In this document: piece by piece, positions 12,945 to 25,694 of the stretch
Layout: the number at the start of each line of letters is the position of its first letter
Position numbering within the stretch: the stretch's first letter is position 1
Assembly: GCA_003508835.1 (NCBI GenBank)
Contig: PUFA01000014.1
Span: 2,486,501-2,550,500 of the forward strand
From: Eonycteris spelaea
Taxonomy: Eukaryota; Chordata; Mammalia; Chiroptera; Pteropodidae
Length of the DNA stretch: 64,000 nt
Reading direction: 5' to 3'
Notes under the pieces: model-generated
Seen by the model: the letters and a program-made list of their open reading frames with translations, nothing else
Databases searched by the model: none
Told to the model about the DNA's origin: nothing
Translations under genes and position numbers: made by a program

Positions 12945-13044
12945 GCAGCCTCGCTGCGCGCATGCGCCATGGCCCGTCGGCCAGTTCCTTGGCCGCAGCT
13001 TTGCTGCGCGCATGCGCTGTGGCCCATCAGCCCTCTGCTCGGTT
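12945..13044. repeat. 50-bp direct repeat carrying NRF1-type palindromes
   Basis: Two 50-bp units start at 12945 and 12995. The first 38 bases or so of each are closely related: 'gctgcgcgcatgcgc' is shared exactly, and 'tggcccgtcggcc' corresponds to 'tggcccatcagcc'. The second parts have diverged. Each unit holds the perfect palindrome GCGCATGCGC, the core of the NRF1 binding site, 50 bp apart. Confidence 0.75.
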
Positions 13045-13554
13045 CCTCGTTTCCTCGGTTCCTCGGACAGTCTGAGTTCATCCTGGCACGATGCTGTTTC
13101 AGTGTTTGTTATAGGCCTTGTTCTCCTCCTCCGAACAGAGGCTGGATGTGTTAACTCATCACCCTGCACCTCTCTTTTGTATGGCCTGAGGCCTTTTGGC
13201 AGAGGCTGATTGGAAAGCTCGGTGCAGTAGGGAATAGAGTAGTAGCGGAGTGAGAGGGGGGCCCGAGCTGTGGAGAGGGCCGCCAGGCGAGGTGTGGGCG
13301 TCGGTGTGGGCGGCTGGGGGCGGGGCCGGGGGACGGGCCAGGGTGACTGGGACGTTTAAAAAGCTCGTCAAGGCTGTTCTGTTGGAGACTGAGCCTGAGG
13401 GTGGCCGTGGGGGTGGCCTCCCGAGAGGCTTTTTGAAGGGTGAGGCCGGTGGTGCTGTCCCTTGAGTGGCAGGGACAGCGGGACCAGCCTGAGCAGTCTC
13501 GCCTCCTAAGGGGCTGTTGGCGCCGTTCAGAGACGTGTTTGAGCGTCACAGAGT

Positions 13555-13670
13555 AGGGAGAGGGGTGCTGCTGGCATCTAGTAGCTGGAGGCCAGGGATG
13601 CCGCTAAACACCCCTGAGTGTGCAGGACGGCCCCGATGTCACCAGTGCCGCGTTGAGAGCCCTGCACTAA
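13555..13670 (+). mobile_element. old non-autonomous DNA transposon fragment (hAT-like)
   Basis: The blocks 'gctgctggcatctagtagct', 'aggccagggatgccgctaaa', 'gtgcaggacggccccgatgt' and 'agtgccgcgttgagagccc' match a common placental DNA-transposon repeat. The same family recurs at 40495-40710. Subfamily name not assigned. Confidence 0.6.
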
Positions 13671-14499
13671 AGGTTGTCAGGTGCTGGCAGGCTCGGGGCG
13701 GGGTGTGGGGGGTGCTGACCGCTGCGCCCTGACCACTCCGCGGCCCGGCTCCCTGGTCACGGGAGGGTCTCGGTGGGCCTGAGTATCTTTTTCGAAGTTA
13801 GACAGGATGAAGGTTTGGAAATTTTCATAAGCTAAAGCTTAATCGAGTGCCATGAAATAAAGATCAGATATACGAAGTCGATCCCAGTCTTCAAGGAATT
13901 GAATTAAGATGCTGAGCGTCCTGGACTCCTGACATGTTCTCATCTCTCCCTGTGTCATTTTTCTGCCCTTTAACCTCGTGCTGTGCAGAATGCCAGATGA
14001 CCGCCTTCTGAGGTATATTTTGATACCTTTTCTGATATGAAGATTAATGCAATTAAAGGTCTTGATACTGATATAAAGAGCATGAATTTAATTTACTTTT
14101 ATAATTATCTGTATTAAAAATATCTTAAATCAGTATCTATAAAAATAGGAAGACTTTCCACTGGAGAGTTAAAGGGAAATTTAAAGATGGATGGAATTAA
14201 AAATTTAAAAAGCAACTTATTACCCCATTATTGTGCATGTGTATGTATAGGTAGCTGTGTGTGTGTAAGAGAAACACACACACAATGCCTTTTACTTTTT
14301 CTTAAATGCTCTGCCATAGTATTTGGAGCTATAATTTATTTCTAGCACAGTTAAAATTCCTTTTTTTCTTGTTTCCCCCTGCCCCCTACTCCTTTCCTGT
14401 AAGGAAAGGGTGTTTATTTTCTTCTGAGAGTGCTTTGTCTTCTAGTTTATTTTTTAAAGTTCTGCCTTAAGCTGAAGAACTTAGACTGTATCTTGTTTG

Positions 14500-14820
14500 T
14501 GCGTGGAGTTGGGGGGGAGGAAGTGGGGATTTTGAGAGAACAGGACAGGGACAGGGCCTGATCTGAGTCAGGAAGAGCCCTGTGAGGCTGGGAGTGGGGG
14601 AGAGAAGCAGACAGACCAGAGAGAGGCTGGTGCCAGCTCGCCCATGCGAGAGGGTGAGGTCTGAGCCTGGGCAGGAGTGGGGGATGGGGCAGAAGGACGC
14701 ATTTGGAGAAGTAGGCAGGAGGGACAAGTCTCAGTGACTTTTTTGCTGTGTGGGCTGAGGAAGAGGTGGGAACCCAGGAAAACACCCAAGTTTCTGGCCT
14801 GAGTGTGTGGAAGGTTAGAA
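14500..14820 (-). repeat. unclassified old mammalian repeat (purine-rich)
   Basis: A G/A-rich stretch contains phrases seen in a widespread old repeat, such as 'agggacaagtctcagtgac' and 'ccaagtttctggcctgagtg'. I cannot name the family securely, and the orientation is uncertain. Confidence 0.35.
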
Positions 14821-15574
14821 AAAAGAAAAGGGGGAAAATCCCTGTTTTGTGCATACTTTGATTGTGAATATTGTTTGCTGACTTTTGCTTCTCAAAAGTA
14901 AAAATAGACATTTTAGCAGTGCCTCAAGTCTGGAGGCTGGGTTGAGACCTTTCCCAGTTACTTTGCAAATTTTAGATAAGAGCACACTTGATGTCTTCGG
15001 GAAGATCAGATGATTCTGCTTCCGTTCTGGAACCGAGGAAGCATCTGTCTCATTGGAAGGCCGGGCTCTGAGCCACCAGAAGGACAGGGATGAGTCCGAC
15101 CTTCTAGTAAAACATGCTGCCCGCAGCACGTGCTCAGTCCCCTCCCTGCCTTGGTTCTGGGAGTGCTCGTTTTGAGAAAACCCAAGACGGTCTCTTCACG
15201 GGCAGGTGGCGTTTGCAGGTAGCCTTCCAGTTACCCAGCATGAAGGCGAGGGGCAAGGTGAAGAAGGTGGAGGAGGCGAGCGGTGCTCTGCGCCTGCCTC
15301 GTGGTTGCAGGGGTGCGGCCCGGCGGGCGGGCATGCACGCACTCGTCTGGCGCGCGCTTCCTGTGGTTTGTTCCCTCTTCCCCAAGTGGGAGGTGCTTCC
15401 GGGTGCCCGCGACAAGCTGCGGCCTCCGAAGCTGGGTTTGCATCCAGGACCCAGCACTTGCTAGAACCGCCACCCAGTCACAGGCTGCTTAATCTTTCAC
15501 CCGATTAGTTGATTAATTGTGCACTGACACACTACAAATTCATATTACATGGTGCTGCTTCGTTTTGTTCCGTT

Positions 15575-15700
15575 TTTAAAAGCTCGTCTCCGGGTCTTTG
15601 TCAGAAACTTCTGTGTTCTCTTGGGCAAGTCACTTCCCCTTCTTGGAGCCTCAGTTTCCTTATCTGGAACCTTAGGGGGCTAGCCGAGGGGAACCCCTTG
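15575..15700 (+). repeat. MIR SINE
   Basis: Contains the sense MIR core 'ttgggcaagtcacttcccct' followed by 'gagcctcagtttccttatct'. Confidence 0.75.
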
Positions 15701-16489
15701 AAACCTGACACCTTCAGCTCTGTCCTTGAGGTTTTGGTGGCTGGATGCCCTGTGTGCCCAGCTTTGCGGGGCTGCTGCCACACTCACGTTGTCGAGCTCT
15801 CTGCAGACTCCAGGATCCCGGCCACCCAATCCGACCTCATGTGGAAGCTTTTTCATCGCTGTGTTACTGACGGTGTCTTTCTCCGGGCCTTTTCCGATCT
15901 ACAGATCAGGAACTCACCACCCCGTGTGGGCAGGGCTTGGTGTGCTTCAGGTCCGAGTACAGTGCTGTGTGTGCGTGGGGAGAGTGGACGTCCTCGCCTG
16001 GTTCCCAGTCTTAAGGGGACAGCACTCTGTCTTTCACTGTGAAGTGTGACATCAGCTGCTGGTTTCGCATGACCCTGTATCAGAGTCTCTTCTGTTTCTA
16101 GTTTGCTGAGAGTTTCTGTCGTGAATGGGCGTTTAGTTTTGCCAGGTGCTTTTCTGCATCAATTGAAACAGCCATATGGTTTTCTTTTTTTAGCTTGTTA
16201 ACACGGTGAATTACGTTACATTTTTAATGCTGTGTCGACCCCGTGGTGTGGAAGCTTTAAGTGTAGGGTAAGCACAGATTTCTTGTCATCGTGTTGGGAT
16301 TTGAGTCTTAAGCTGTTTCTGTGCCTCATAATTATGCATGCATTCAGAGTTATTGACAGCTGTTACCCCACTTAAATAGTCACTCCGGTGGGGTCTGATT
16401 GTTTAAGTATAACTCTTGTTAACCTTTTTGCTATTTCATTGTATTTCGGGTAGAGTGAAGCCATGTTCATGTGTGGGAGAGAATAACAA

Positions 16490-16660
16490 CAGACCCCCTG
16501 TGGCCTTTATTATGTGCCAGACACTAGACTGACAGGACCTCTTGATTCTCATGCAACCCAAAGGTGTAGGTACCTTTCTTGCATTACACAATTGAGGACA
16601 TTGAGGTCCAGCTTCTTGGAAGGTAAGAGAAGTAAATTCCATTTCACTTGCCATTGACCA
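16490..16660 (-). repeat. MIR SINE
   Basis: Antisense landmarks: 'tttattatgtgccagacact', 'gattctcatgcaaccc', 'gtgtaggtacctttcttgca' and 'acaattgaggacattgaggt'. Confidence 0.75.
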
Positions 16661-16699
16661 AGCTCCGTTTATATACCAGCCAGTCCGGCCCATCTAACC

Positions 16700-16860
16700 G
16701 GTACAAACACTTTTAAACAGGCAGCAGCTTCATTTTTAAGAGAGAGGATACAGATAGAGAGGTGTAAGTAGCGTTTCCAAGGCCGCACGTATGGTGAGAA
16801 GCAGGGCAGGATTTGAATCCAGGTCTTCCATTTCCAACTTGAGTACTTTCCCCTGCTTTG
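16700..16860 (-). repeat. MIR SINE
   Basis: Antisense MIR with 'gaggatacagatagagaggt', 'aagtagcgtttccaaggccg' and 'gatttgaatccaggtcttcc'. It may be a second copy, or the continuation of the preceding one after an insertion. Confidence 0.6.
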
Positions 16861-17499
16861 GGGAGCTTTATGAAAAGGAATTAAGTTAGGCTGAAAAACT
16901 AGACAATTTCCCATTGGCACGTAGACAAGATTTTCACAGTTCATCCTCACAGATCTCTCCAAATGTCAGAGCAAGCACAGAACTACGCTCCCAAACTAAA
17001 TATTATCAGCACATGTGTTTATCTGTTGGATGACAATCTTCGTTCTTCCTTTGGCATATGTCCAGGAAGATATTTTACCGATATTAGGCGATGATGTTGC
17101 AGAATTTTGGTTGAACGTTAGGCGTGTAAAACATTAATTCTTTATTTGCCGGCAGTTTCCAGTGAGTTCTCACATCTGTAGCTCACACATGCCTACGTGA
17201 AAACGAAATTAATTTAAGGAAATGCTCATGCCTCAGCAAAATAAAAGCACCATAATTTTCCTGCTGGGAACATGTGTATTTTCAGTGTGGCCAGCATTTA
17301 CTAAGCCCCTACTTTCTGCCAGACACGAGGCCAATTCAAGGGAAGGGAGAAGAGACAGAGTGACATTTTGATCTGGGCCTCAAAGGATGAATTCGAGAGG
17401 CAAAAAAGAGGGCTACAGGCTTGGCAGGTAGAGGAGTCCCTGGTTGCGTGTGTTAGGGTCCTAGTAAGTTTAATGTTTAGGGGAGCGTGTGAGACAAAG

Positions 17500-17625
17500 A
17501 ACTTTGTTACTGACAGATGTGTGTGAATTTCAAGCCTGATTCCACCATGTGGCAGCTCTATATTTCTGGGCAAGTTGGTTAACATTTTTTAGCTTTAGTT
17601 TCCTCATGCAGAAAAAAGGAGCTGA
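17500..17625 (+). repeat. MIR SINE
   Basis: Sense core: 'ttcaagcctgattccaccat', 'ctgggcaagttggttaacat', 'agctttagtttcctcatgca'. Confidence 0.7.
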
Positions 17626-20540
17626 CGGTACAGTGTATATTTCACGGGGGTTCGGCACGTATGTGTTTCTTGTCTTGGACGTCAGACCAGAGGTGGAATA
17701 CAGCACTGTGTTTTTGGCCAGACCGTAGGGGCAGGCCTTCTGCTTGGACTGTGATCTATGTGGGCGTGCTCTGGCGGTTTTCAGATGGCATCTTGTCTGG
17801 CCTGGACCCTGGGCAGTGCTGGGTCAGTCTCTGCTGAGACCGTTGGTGGCTCTCCTGGTGCCCATCCCAGCCAGAGCCTCGGTGGCGCTGGGTCGGTGTT
17901 TGCTGAGTAAGCGCAGTAAGGTTTGACAGGAACCTCTGGTGATCTGCATCTGTGAGCCTTCTCTTCTGGGAGGATCCACCCTCAGGAAATTGGGTGCTCT
18001 AGACGGTGCCCAGCCTGGTGCTGGTGGTGGGGGGCAGTGCCTGCACTGCCTTTGGCCCGGCCTGGAATGAGCATCCTGCTTGCAGAGTGTGGTGTCAGCT
18101 CTCTCCCAGCCTTTCTGAAGCCTTTGGGGAGAACAGCTGGTGGCTAGACCACTGCCAGCAGGTGATCCAAAAGCCTGCGGCTCCCTCGGCAGAAGACCAG
18201 TATTGATTTAGGGAGAGAAACCACAGCCGATCGCCATTTTATCACGCTTTTCTGTTTCCTGTTCTGCTCCAACTTTCCCTTCTTTTCCCACCTCCTCGAT
18301 GAATGAAAATCTCCCTCTCCGGAGCACATGCTATTAAGGAAGCAGCTTTGGGTGGTGCGATGACTGTCAGGTGAGTGTTCAAACCATTAGGTGTGAGACC
18401 TTGGTGAGGATGAGCTCCTGCGTGGATATAACTCAAGCCAAGTAACATAAAAAATAATTTTTTTTGCCCAAAAAAGTTGCATAAGCAGCCTCTTATGCTT
18501 GCTTTATTTTGACCTTTCCTGAGTGATGGTTTTAGGTATCAGTGGTGAGAAGACGTACGGATTAACAGAGGCTTGCACTTCAGTCCCTGTGAACAAGAGT
18601 CTTGTCTTGAAAAATTGTTTTATAATGCACATTTTTGTTCATAGATTGTAGTCACGATTGGTATGGAACCCAGATGGAAAATGTGACTTAATCAGAGAAG
18701 GAACTGTTAAAATGATGTTTTGTTTAAAAGCATCTGCTTATTGTATGTCATGCACATGAATTTAATTAAAATCCTTTCATGGTCTAGTTTGGTAAGAAGT
18801 CAAAGATATACTGTATTTTGCAGGGAGGTGGGGGTTCAGGAATGAGGTTAGAGGAGCTGAAGCTTGTTTTTTATCTAGACTAATTTGAGGAAGAATGAAT
18901 ATATAACTAGGTCACTCTGGTGTGTATTCATTCATTTATTCACTTGCTTGACTCATCAAGCTGTTTGATTGTATACTGTGTAGTCGCTGAGAATGCTGTA
19001 AATACGGGCCTGCCAGGCCTCACAGTGGAGTTGTCAGGAGCAGATATAAGTAATTAAGAAATAGTGTGGTAAAAATAGACAGCAAATTTTGTTTCCCCAA
19101 ATGAGAGGTGGTACATGTGTGTTAGTTTTTATGAAGTATGTATATGAAGTCTCCTTTTGGGAATTAGTGGAAAATTTTCTATAAAGTCATTAAAAGAATT
19201 TTAATATATTCAGGCCTTCAAATACAGAGTTCCTTACATGCCGTTAAGAGTAGGATTAAGTGAAAATGCTTGATTTTGGAATACCAAATGCAGAGTGGGC
19301 CTGGAAAATCCTCCAGCAGAGTTCTGGGGTCTCATGGTGCCAGTGGAACAGAACCCTTTATGAGGCCATGCTACAGCTCCTAGCTCAGAGTACGTGATGC
19401 GGTTAGCACTCATGGGAGGAGTCGACAGCACACTGAATTGAGGCACTCCTGCCTCAGTGGCTCGGACATGTGCTTGGTGGGAGCACGGTTACTAACGGGA
19501 ATTCCTGGGCGGTGGCACAGTGTGGACAACGCTTCCTGACTGTGCCCGGAGTGCTTGCCCAGGCACCCCTTCATGTGTATAGAAAAGAGCAGGGCATGGA
19601 TCAAATGTGTGTTTATTCACAGTACAGTCGGAATGTGACATGAAGGGAAAACAGTTTGAGTAAGTCCTTTGTAAGGCACCACGAAAAGAATGGCCCAGAT
19701 GTGGTCATTTAGCTGTTCTGCAGAAACAAGTGCTTGTTTTCCGTGGTGACGTGATGGGACTTGGGTTCATTTGCGTTTAGCCAGCACCTAGTGAACACTT
19801 ATGTGATGTAGAAGGTAAACATGCACCATACAGGCCCTGGGTTTGATGCGAACTTTCGCTTTTTGGGAGCATGGCCTTGGGCAATTTACTTGCTGTCTCC
19901 CGCTCTGCAGGACCGTCCGGAGGGTCCAGTGCAATCGTGCATATTAGGGGCCTCCCGCAGTTTGCAGCTTGTGGTCTGGGGTTCAGTGCAAGGTGGCGAT
20001 AAGGATATTATTATTAGAGGTCTCAGGAACTAGGCTTGATTTCGAATACAAAGACCTGGAATCCTCCCATGCAGGAGCTTCGGTCTGAGAAAGACTGGTG
20101 ATGCCTTGGTTGGGGAGGCCTTTTTTTTTCTGGATCCTTTGATGACTAGAAAGGATGTGGAGGCTGAAATTGCTGTGGCTGTCAATGCTCCGAGCTCTGG
20201 AGACACCTAGGGTGGGGGCGGCGAGCCAGCCTGCAGGGCCTCCTTGGCCGTCCACTGTGCTAGGTGTGGGGCCTTCTGTACAAACAAACCCGGAAAGACT
20301 AGTCACAAATCTATTTTGGGTCATTTCTCGAAGTGATGACTTACTTTTTATGGCTCACATAGTTTCTAAGTCTTTTTGCACATGTGGCTCAAATACCACC
20401 TCGTATCTTCCTGACTCCCCTATCTAAACTAGCACCACTCTGCACTTTCTGCATGTCCTTCGGTCAAGAAAGTATCGAGCACTTGCGGGGTGCTGTTGAG
20501 AATCCAGCGGAAGCCCCGCCTCGCGGAGCGTGCGTCGGCC

Positions 20541-20638
20541 GCGCGCTTCTCCGTCGTCCTGCGCGTTTCCCCGTCGTCCTGCGCGCTTCTCCCGTCGTCC
20601 TGCGCGCTTCTCCCGTCGTCCTGCGCGCTTCTCCCGGC
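20541..20638. repeat. CpG-rich minisatellite, 20-21 bp unit, about 4.8 copies
   Basis: Units begin with 'gcgcgcttctcccgtcgtcc' plus t. Four full copies start at 20541, 20561, 20581 and 20602, and a partial one at 20623. The third and fourth (21 bp) are identical. The second differs by 'tttcccc'. CpG density is very high for intronic DNA. The repeat creates artificial open frames with runs such as RASPVVL, which are not evidence of coding. Confidence 0.92.
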
Positions 20639-20819
20639 CGCCGCACGTTCTTCGCCACGCGCTCGTCAGCCCATCGCCTGTCTCAGCTGGAACGGCGTTC
20701 CATGCCCCATCGGGGCAGACACGGTTTTGTTTTGTTTGCCTCGTGGACCTTATTATCTCATGTGCTTCTTTCTGTCTGTCGTTAAGCTTTTTGGGTGTTT
20801 CTGTGGATTTGCTGGCCGC

Positions 20820-21000
20820 TTTTCTGAGAAGGTTTCAAGGCAGCATGACATGGGGGAAGGAACCTGGGTGGCTGTTGGTGTCTGTGTCCAGGGTTCAGAT
20901 GCCACTAGTGTTGCCGCTTACGAGCTCCCATCTTCGGTCTCCAAAGCTCAGTCAGGTCCCAACTTCCTCATTCTGAAATTTGGGAATGACACTAAAGCCG
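20820..21000 (+). repeat. MIR SINE
   Basis: Sense MIR: 'ggttcagatgccactagtgt', then 'aacttcctcattctgaaatt' and 'tgggaatgacac' follow the canonical head-to-core order. Confidence 0.6.
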
Positions 21001-21639
21001 TTTACTCTTCCTTACTGTACACTTCATGTGTCTCTTCGGTTTAAAATCTGGTGTTAAACTTGGCCGATCCAGGAAACTGTCACCCTTTGGCCCTGTTCCT
21101 CACTCCAGCCCCCACGCCTACCCCCCCCCCCATAACCTCTTTACGATGTGCCCCTCGGCTTGTAGGCGTAATTATGGTCCACTTATCTAGAGGTCAGACT
21201 TTTAGCAGCCTCCGCCATCTGGAACACATCCACGGACCGGAAGTCACAGAAAAGTCTCTGCTCAGGCGTCCCCCTCCCCCCACCAGGCCTCACGGGAGAC
21301 GAGGAAGCGGAGTGGGGGGAGGAGCAGCGGACAGCAGGGAGAAGAAAGGCTCGGAGGACGAGGCTTGTCGCATGGTGGCCGGCGGTCCTGCGTCCCTCGC
21401 CACCGTGCGGGGCGTTCCAGGAGAGGCACGCTTCGGTGCGGCCCGTGGTCGAGCGTTTAAGGGGCAGTTATGTTCGGTGTTCTTCGGTTAAGAAAGCGAG
21501 GAAACAGAAAATTTGTTTCTCGAGATTAACAACAAGATTTTTTTTTTCAACTCTTGTATTTTGGTGTCATTTTTTCCTGGATAGACAAGTTACGTGGAAC
21601 GCTTTGTTTTCCAAGTATGAGGGAAATGTTAGAAAATAG

Positions 21640-21800
21640 AGGAAAGATGGTGGGCTTTGGGGCCACAATCCAGGGTGCGACTCTTGCTGATTCCTGTCAC
21701 CTTGCCAGGTGACAGATGAGAGTGAACTCTTTGAGCCTCAGTTTCCTCACTTTTAAAACAAGGGTAGTACCACCTACTCAGCCAGTCACCAGGAGCCTTA
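21640..21800 (+). repeat. MIR SINE
   Basis: Sense MIR: 'gggctttggggccacaatcc', 'gcctcagtttcctcactttt', 'aaaacaagggtagtaccacc', 'ccttagtgagaca'. Confidence 0.75.
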
Positions 21801-22089
21801 GTGAGACAGCCACCAGAAGGCACATTTTTCTGTACCATCCGACATGTAGGTTGTACATTTCAGTAAGGTCACAGGTTCTTACAGTCAGAGGACTTGCCCT
21901 TGATCGTGGTATTTAGTCTCTTCACATTCGTAACGGACGGTCACTGCTACTCTCATCGGCTCTGCCATGAGCTCATTGTGACCGTGAGTCAGGCTGGCCT
22001 TTGCGTTCATCTGTCACCCAGACATCTCCCCATCCCCCAATTCAGAGCATGAAGTCTGTGTTAAGTAGTGTTGTCCTTTGGTTTCTGTA

Positions 22090-22260
22090 CATAGAATCTT
22101 AGACTCCTAGCATTTTAGGTCTAAAAGAGGCTTCATTTTAGTTTCCTGTGGAGGTGGCCTGGCCCAAGCAGGGGCTGGGGGTTTGTCAGTCGGCCAAGGC
22201 CACCCAGCCGGTTAGTGGTGGAGCCCAGCTGGCCCTGGGTGTCCGTATAGCCCAGGTTTC
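22090..22260 (-). repeat. MIR-like fragment
   Basis: 'agactcctagcattttaggt', 'ggccaaggccacccagccgg' and 'ttagtggtggagcccagctg' resemble the antisense MIR or a related old repeat. Confidence 0.5.
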
Positions 22261-24689
22261 GTCCCTCTTTACAACCAATGGGATTTAACGCCTTGTTCTG
22301 CTGTGAGGCTTCATCCCAAAATGCTGCCCTGAGAGGACCTTGAATGCCGAGTGAACTTAGCATGACTTTGGCCTGTGCAGCACGGTGTGGCTTAGCCTCC
22401 CTGCCCTTTACCTCTCTCCGTCTGCCCTCCTGTCGGCAAGGGGTGGAGAGCTTTCCTGTATTGTGATTTTCCTTTCTGTGGCGATGGTGGTGTCTGTGGT
22501 GTTGGAGGGGCTTTATACTGATAAACTTGGACCACATGTTCGGACTTGCCTTGTCCTCAGGTGGAGAGTGACCCGAGGGGATGTCTTAGGCTGTGTCTGC
22601 CACAGACACGCCCCTCGGAGCCTCCAGGGTTCTCCGATCAGCAAGACCGTGCTGAGATCGTATGGATAATGCCTGGGAAGGAAATGGCAGGTGGACTCGT
22701 CACGTAGTCAGGTGCGTACTGGGCCTTAGCAGACGGGGCAGCACGAGTAGAGGTATGGCGGACGGGAAGTTGGCCCCCTGTGTGAGTCTAGAGCCATAGG
22801 TCGTGAGCTTGCAGCCCCTGTAAGCTCTGGGCCCATGACACATACTGTGTCCTCACACTCAGGCAGTCACCCTCCTCGGCAGCATTCCCATGGTGGCTGA
22901 GTCGAGTTGGATGCGCTGCCCCTCCAGAGGAAGGCAGGTTCTCACTGGGGGCACTGCAGGGGACGCCCGAGGGGCCCGGGCAAAGAGGGGCGGCCCTGAA
23001 GACAGGCTGCCAAGGTTCCAGGTTTTTGTGTGGGGCTGGTCCGTCCTGCTCAGGGTCTGTGAAGAGAGCGTGGGAATGTCAGGCTCTCACGCGTCGGAGC
23101 AGGTAACTGCAGGTTCTCTTAAAGAGCGGGACCAGAGGCTATGGGGAGCACAGACGGAGGGGGAGGTGACATTGAGGGAGTGGCATTTGTGCGAATCTTG
23201 GAGGCTTAAAGCGTTTGCTTGGAGGATTGGGGGAGCAGGACAGGCATCCCATGAGAAGGCGCGGCCGCACAGGTGCACTGGGGTTTCCTCAGGGGATGAG
23301 TCTGATGGGAACGGTGCGGGGAAGCCTGATGCAGGGGTCCTAAGGACAGACATCCAAGGGAAAGGGGACAGACTGTGGCGAACTTTAACCATGGGATTAA
23401 GGAAGTTCTGTTCTGTGAGTGGGGGTGGCCTCTGGTTTTCCACCACATTCTCCCGAAGAAAGGAGCCGAGGCTCTGAGAACCAGGCCGAGGGCTGTGACA
23501 GACACTTGACACCTACCTGTCAGTGCTCCATTTGGCACAGTGGTCTCTGGGGTCTCTCCTGGGCGTGCTGAAAGCCGGTTGCTTGGCCGAGGGTGGCTTG
23601 CCACATGGGCCTGGGCACACAATAGCAGCCGAGAAGCTCGGAGTGGAACTGCTGATCCCCAGCGTCCACTGAGGGCTTCTGCATTTTAGTGCCTGATCAG
23701 AGAACATGTGCATCTTGGCATTCCCTCCATCCTGGCTGGGACTCGGGGACCCTTGGGAGGAGGTGACGGGAACAGCAGGAGAAAACTAACCTAGCCGGAT
23801 CCTGATAAGAAGACGTCTCCCCTGGGGACCCTCAGCTTCGTGCTGGCGAATAGCGTGCTTGGGAAGAAGTCAGTGTGGAAAATGGAATGCCTGCAGGAAT
23901 GGCGTAAGAGGACGGTTACTGCAGCTGAAAGATGTTAACAGCTGCTGGTCCTGGCAGGAAGGAAGCATGAGCGTGATTTAGCAGGACCAGGGATGGGCCC
24001 AAGGTAAACCGAGACTCTTCAGAACAGGAAGTGTGTGCCAGCATCTCTCATTTTTCCTTTCTTTCACATTTTTTTTCAAGAATTATCATGAGTAGTTAGT
24101 TCATCCAGTTCCCTTCATCAGTTTTTTTGTAATGAGCAGACTGGATCCTGGGGGCATGGGGACTGGTAGCAGTTGGGGGAGGGGCGTCACCTGCAGAGCT
24201 CACCGCCGGAAGGTGAGTTGTCCTGAGTGTCAGGACAGCTGTTAACACACAGGGTGGAGATGCTGACAGGTGGCATGGAGGGCGGGCAGCGGAGCCAGCC
24301 AGGGCAGCCTGTGGCTGAGGCCGCGATGCTGGAGCTGCCTTACAGCCTCCGTAACAGGCACCAGTGAATCTAGGGAAGTTTATGTCCAAGGCCTTTGGAA
24401 TGTTCCTGAAGAGTTCAGGCTGAGTCTGTGCCGATAGTGCCTGGGCTCGTGCCAGCTGTCTGGACTTAGTGTTTCTCTGCAGCCCTCGCAGGGGCCCTGG
24501 CTCGCCTCGACCTCAGTCTGTCCTGACGCGAATGTGTTTTGCAGTGCCTGAGGACGAGGAAATGTCATGGGGGAACCCAGAGGTCAGGTAGGGAGAGGCT
24601 TCAGAAACATGTACGTTATCAAGGGAATAGAACAGCCATATGAAAGGAATAAGTGGGATGGAAAGTTAAGAAAAATGTCTTTGTTATTG

Positions 24690-25490
24690 TTTCTAGTTTT
24701 AAAAATCACCTTAGGTGGGATAATCTACCTACAGTAGTAAATCCACCAGCTTTAAGCATGCAAGTTCAGTGAGTGTCGTCAGAGGTACCCGTCATGTAAC
24801 CATCACGACAGTCATCATGTCAGAGTCCCATCACCTTGGAGAGTTCCTTTGAGCCCCTGCGAAGTCAGCCCCCACTCCCGGCCCCTGGCACTCAATGCTC
24901 TGCCTTCTGTCACCATGATTTTGCCTCTGTCAGAACTTTAGACGTGTGGAATCACGTGGCATGTGGCCTTATGCGTCTGGCTGCTTCTCAGAGCGCCGTT
25001 GAGAGCCAGTGAGAGCCACCGTGAGGGCCGCCTGCACCCTGAGACCCCTCGTTTCCATTCCTCAGTCACACCATGTCGAACAGACACACTCCAGGTTATC
25101 AGTTCACCAGTCGACGGCATTCGGATTCTTCCTGATTTTGGGCCATTATGTGTAAAGCTGATCGTCTTCGTGTTGACCTGCGCATTATTTTTCGTCTTAG
25201 GTAGGTACCTAGGAGTGGGATTGCTGGGCCATTTGCCGAGTCTGCGTTTAACTTGACAAGGCGCTGCCGTTCCATTTTCTGACATGGTCGTGCTGGTTTT
25301 CATGTCGCCTGGCGGAATGTGAGCGTTCCGGTTCCTTCCGCAGCACTTGGCAGCATCAGCCATTTCAGCCATTTTTTGTGAGCGTGCGGTCGAATCTCAT
25401 TGTGGTTATAGTGCACACTTCCCTGACTGCTAATCATGTTCAGCGTCTTTTCATTTCCTCACTGGCCATCGTATAACTACTTTGATCTAT
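24690..25490 (-). mobile_element. old L1 (L1M-type) 3' fragment
   Basis: Reading + shows the antisense order of a mammal-wide L1 end: 'gtaaccatcacgacagtcat', 'gatttt-gcctctgtcagaac', 'gtggcatgtggccttatgcg', 'tgattttgggccattatgtg', 'ctaggagtgggattgctggg' and 'aatctcattgtggttatagt'. Truncated and heavily mutated, so not coding. Confidence 0.75.
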
Positions 25491-25694
25491 ATGTCTGCAC
25501 TTGTACCATGAGCCGTGAACAGAGGTAATTCACTCTTAACAGAAAAAATGGAAAGATCCATGGCTTGCAATTTACTTGAAAAATTTCTGTGGAGTTTTAG
25601 AGAGATAGCCTCACACCACCTTGTGAGTGTGGAACGATGAGCAGTCACAGGCTGGTTTGTGTGTTTGCGGCTGTGGGTGGTTCTGGGTGGTTCT

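Larger units (their letters stand above)
12850..13740. other. GC-rich, CpG-rich intronic patch
   Basis: CpG is locally frequent, especially at 12850-13060 and 13250-13340. Visible elements are two GCGCATGCGC palindromes (12958-12967, 13008-13017) and a GC box 'gggggcggggcc' near 13316-13327. The patch could be a small CpG island with promoter or enhancer activity inside the ASAP2 intron. No start site or exon can be shown from sequence alone. Confidence 0.45.

Noticed and set aside
20541..20638. CRISPR-like array
   Set aside because: The units are contiguous with no unique spacers, and the host is a mammal, so it is a minisatellite.
20384..20785. Open frames with repeated RASPVVL and RRPARFS peptides
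   Set aside because: They are simply the translation of the 20-21 bp minisatellite.
22890..23477. 195-codon open frame on the plus strand
   Set aside because: GC-rich and purine-rich intron that resembles an old non-coding repeat; no domain or conserved start.
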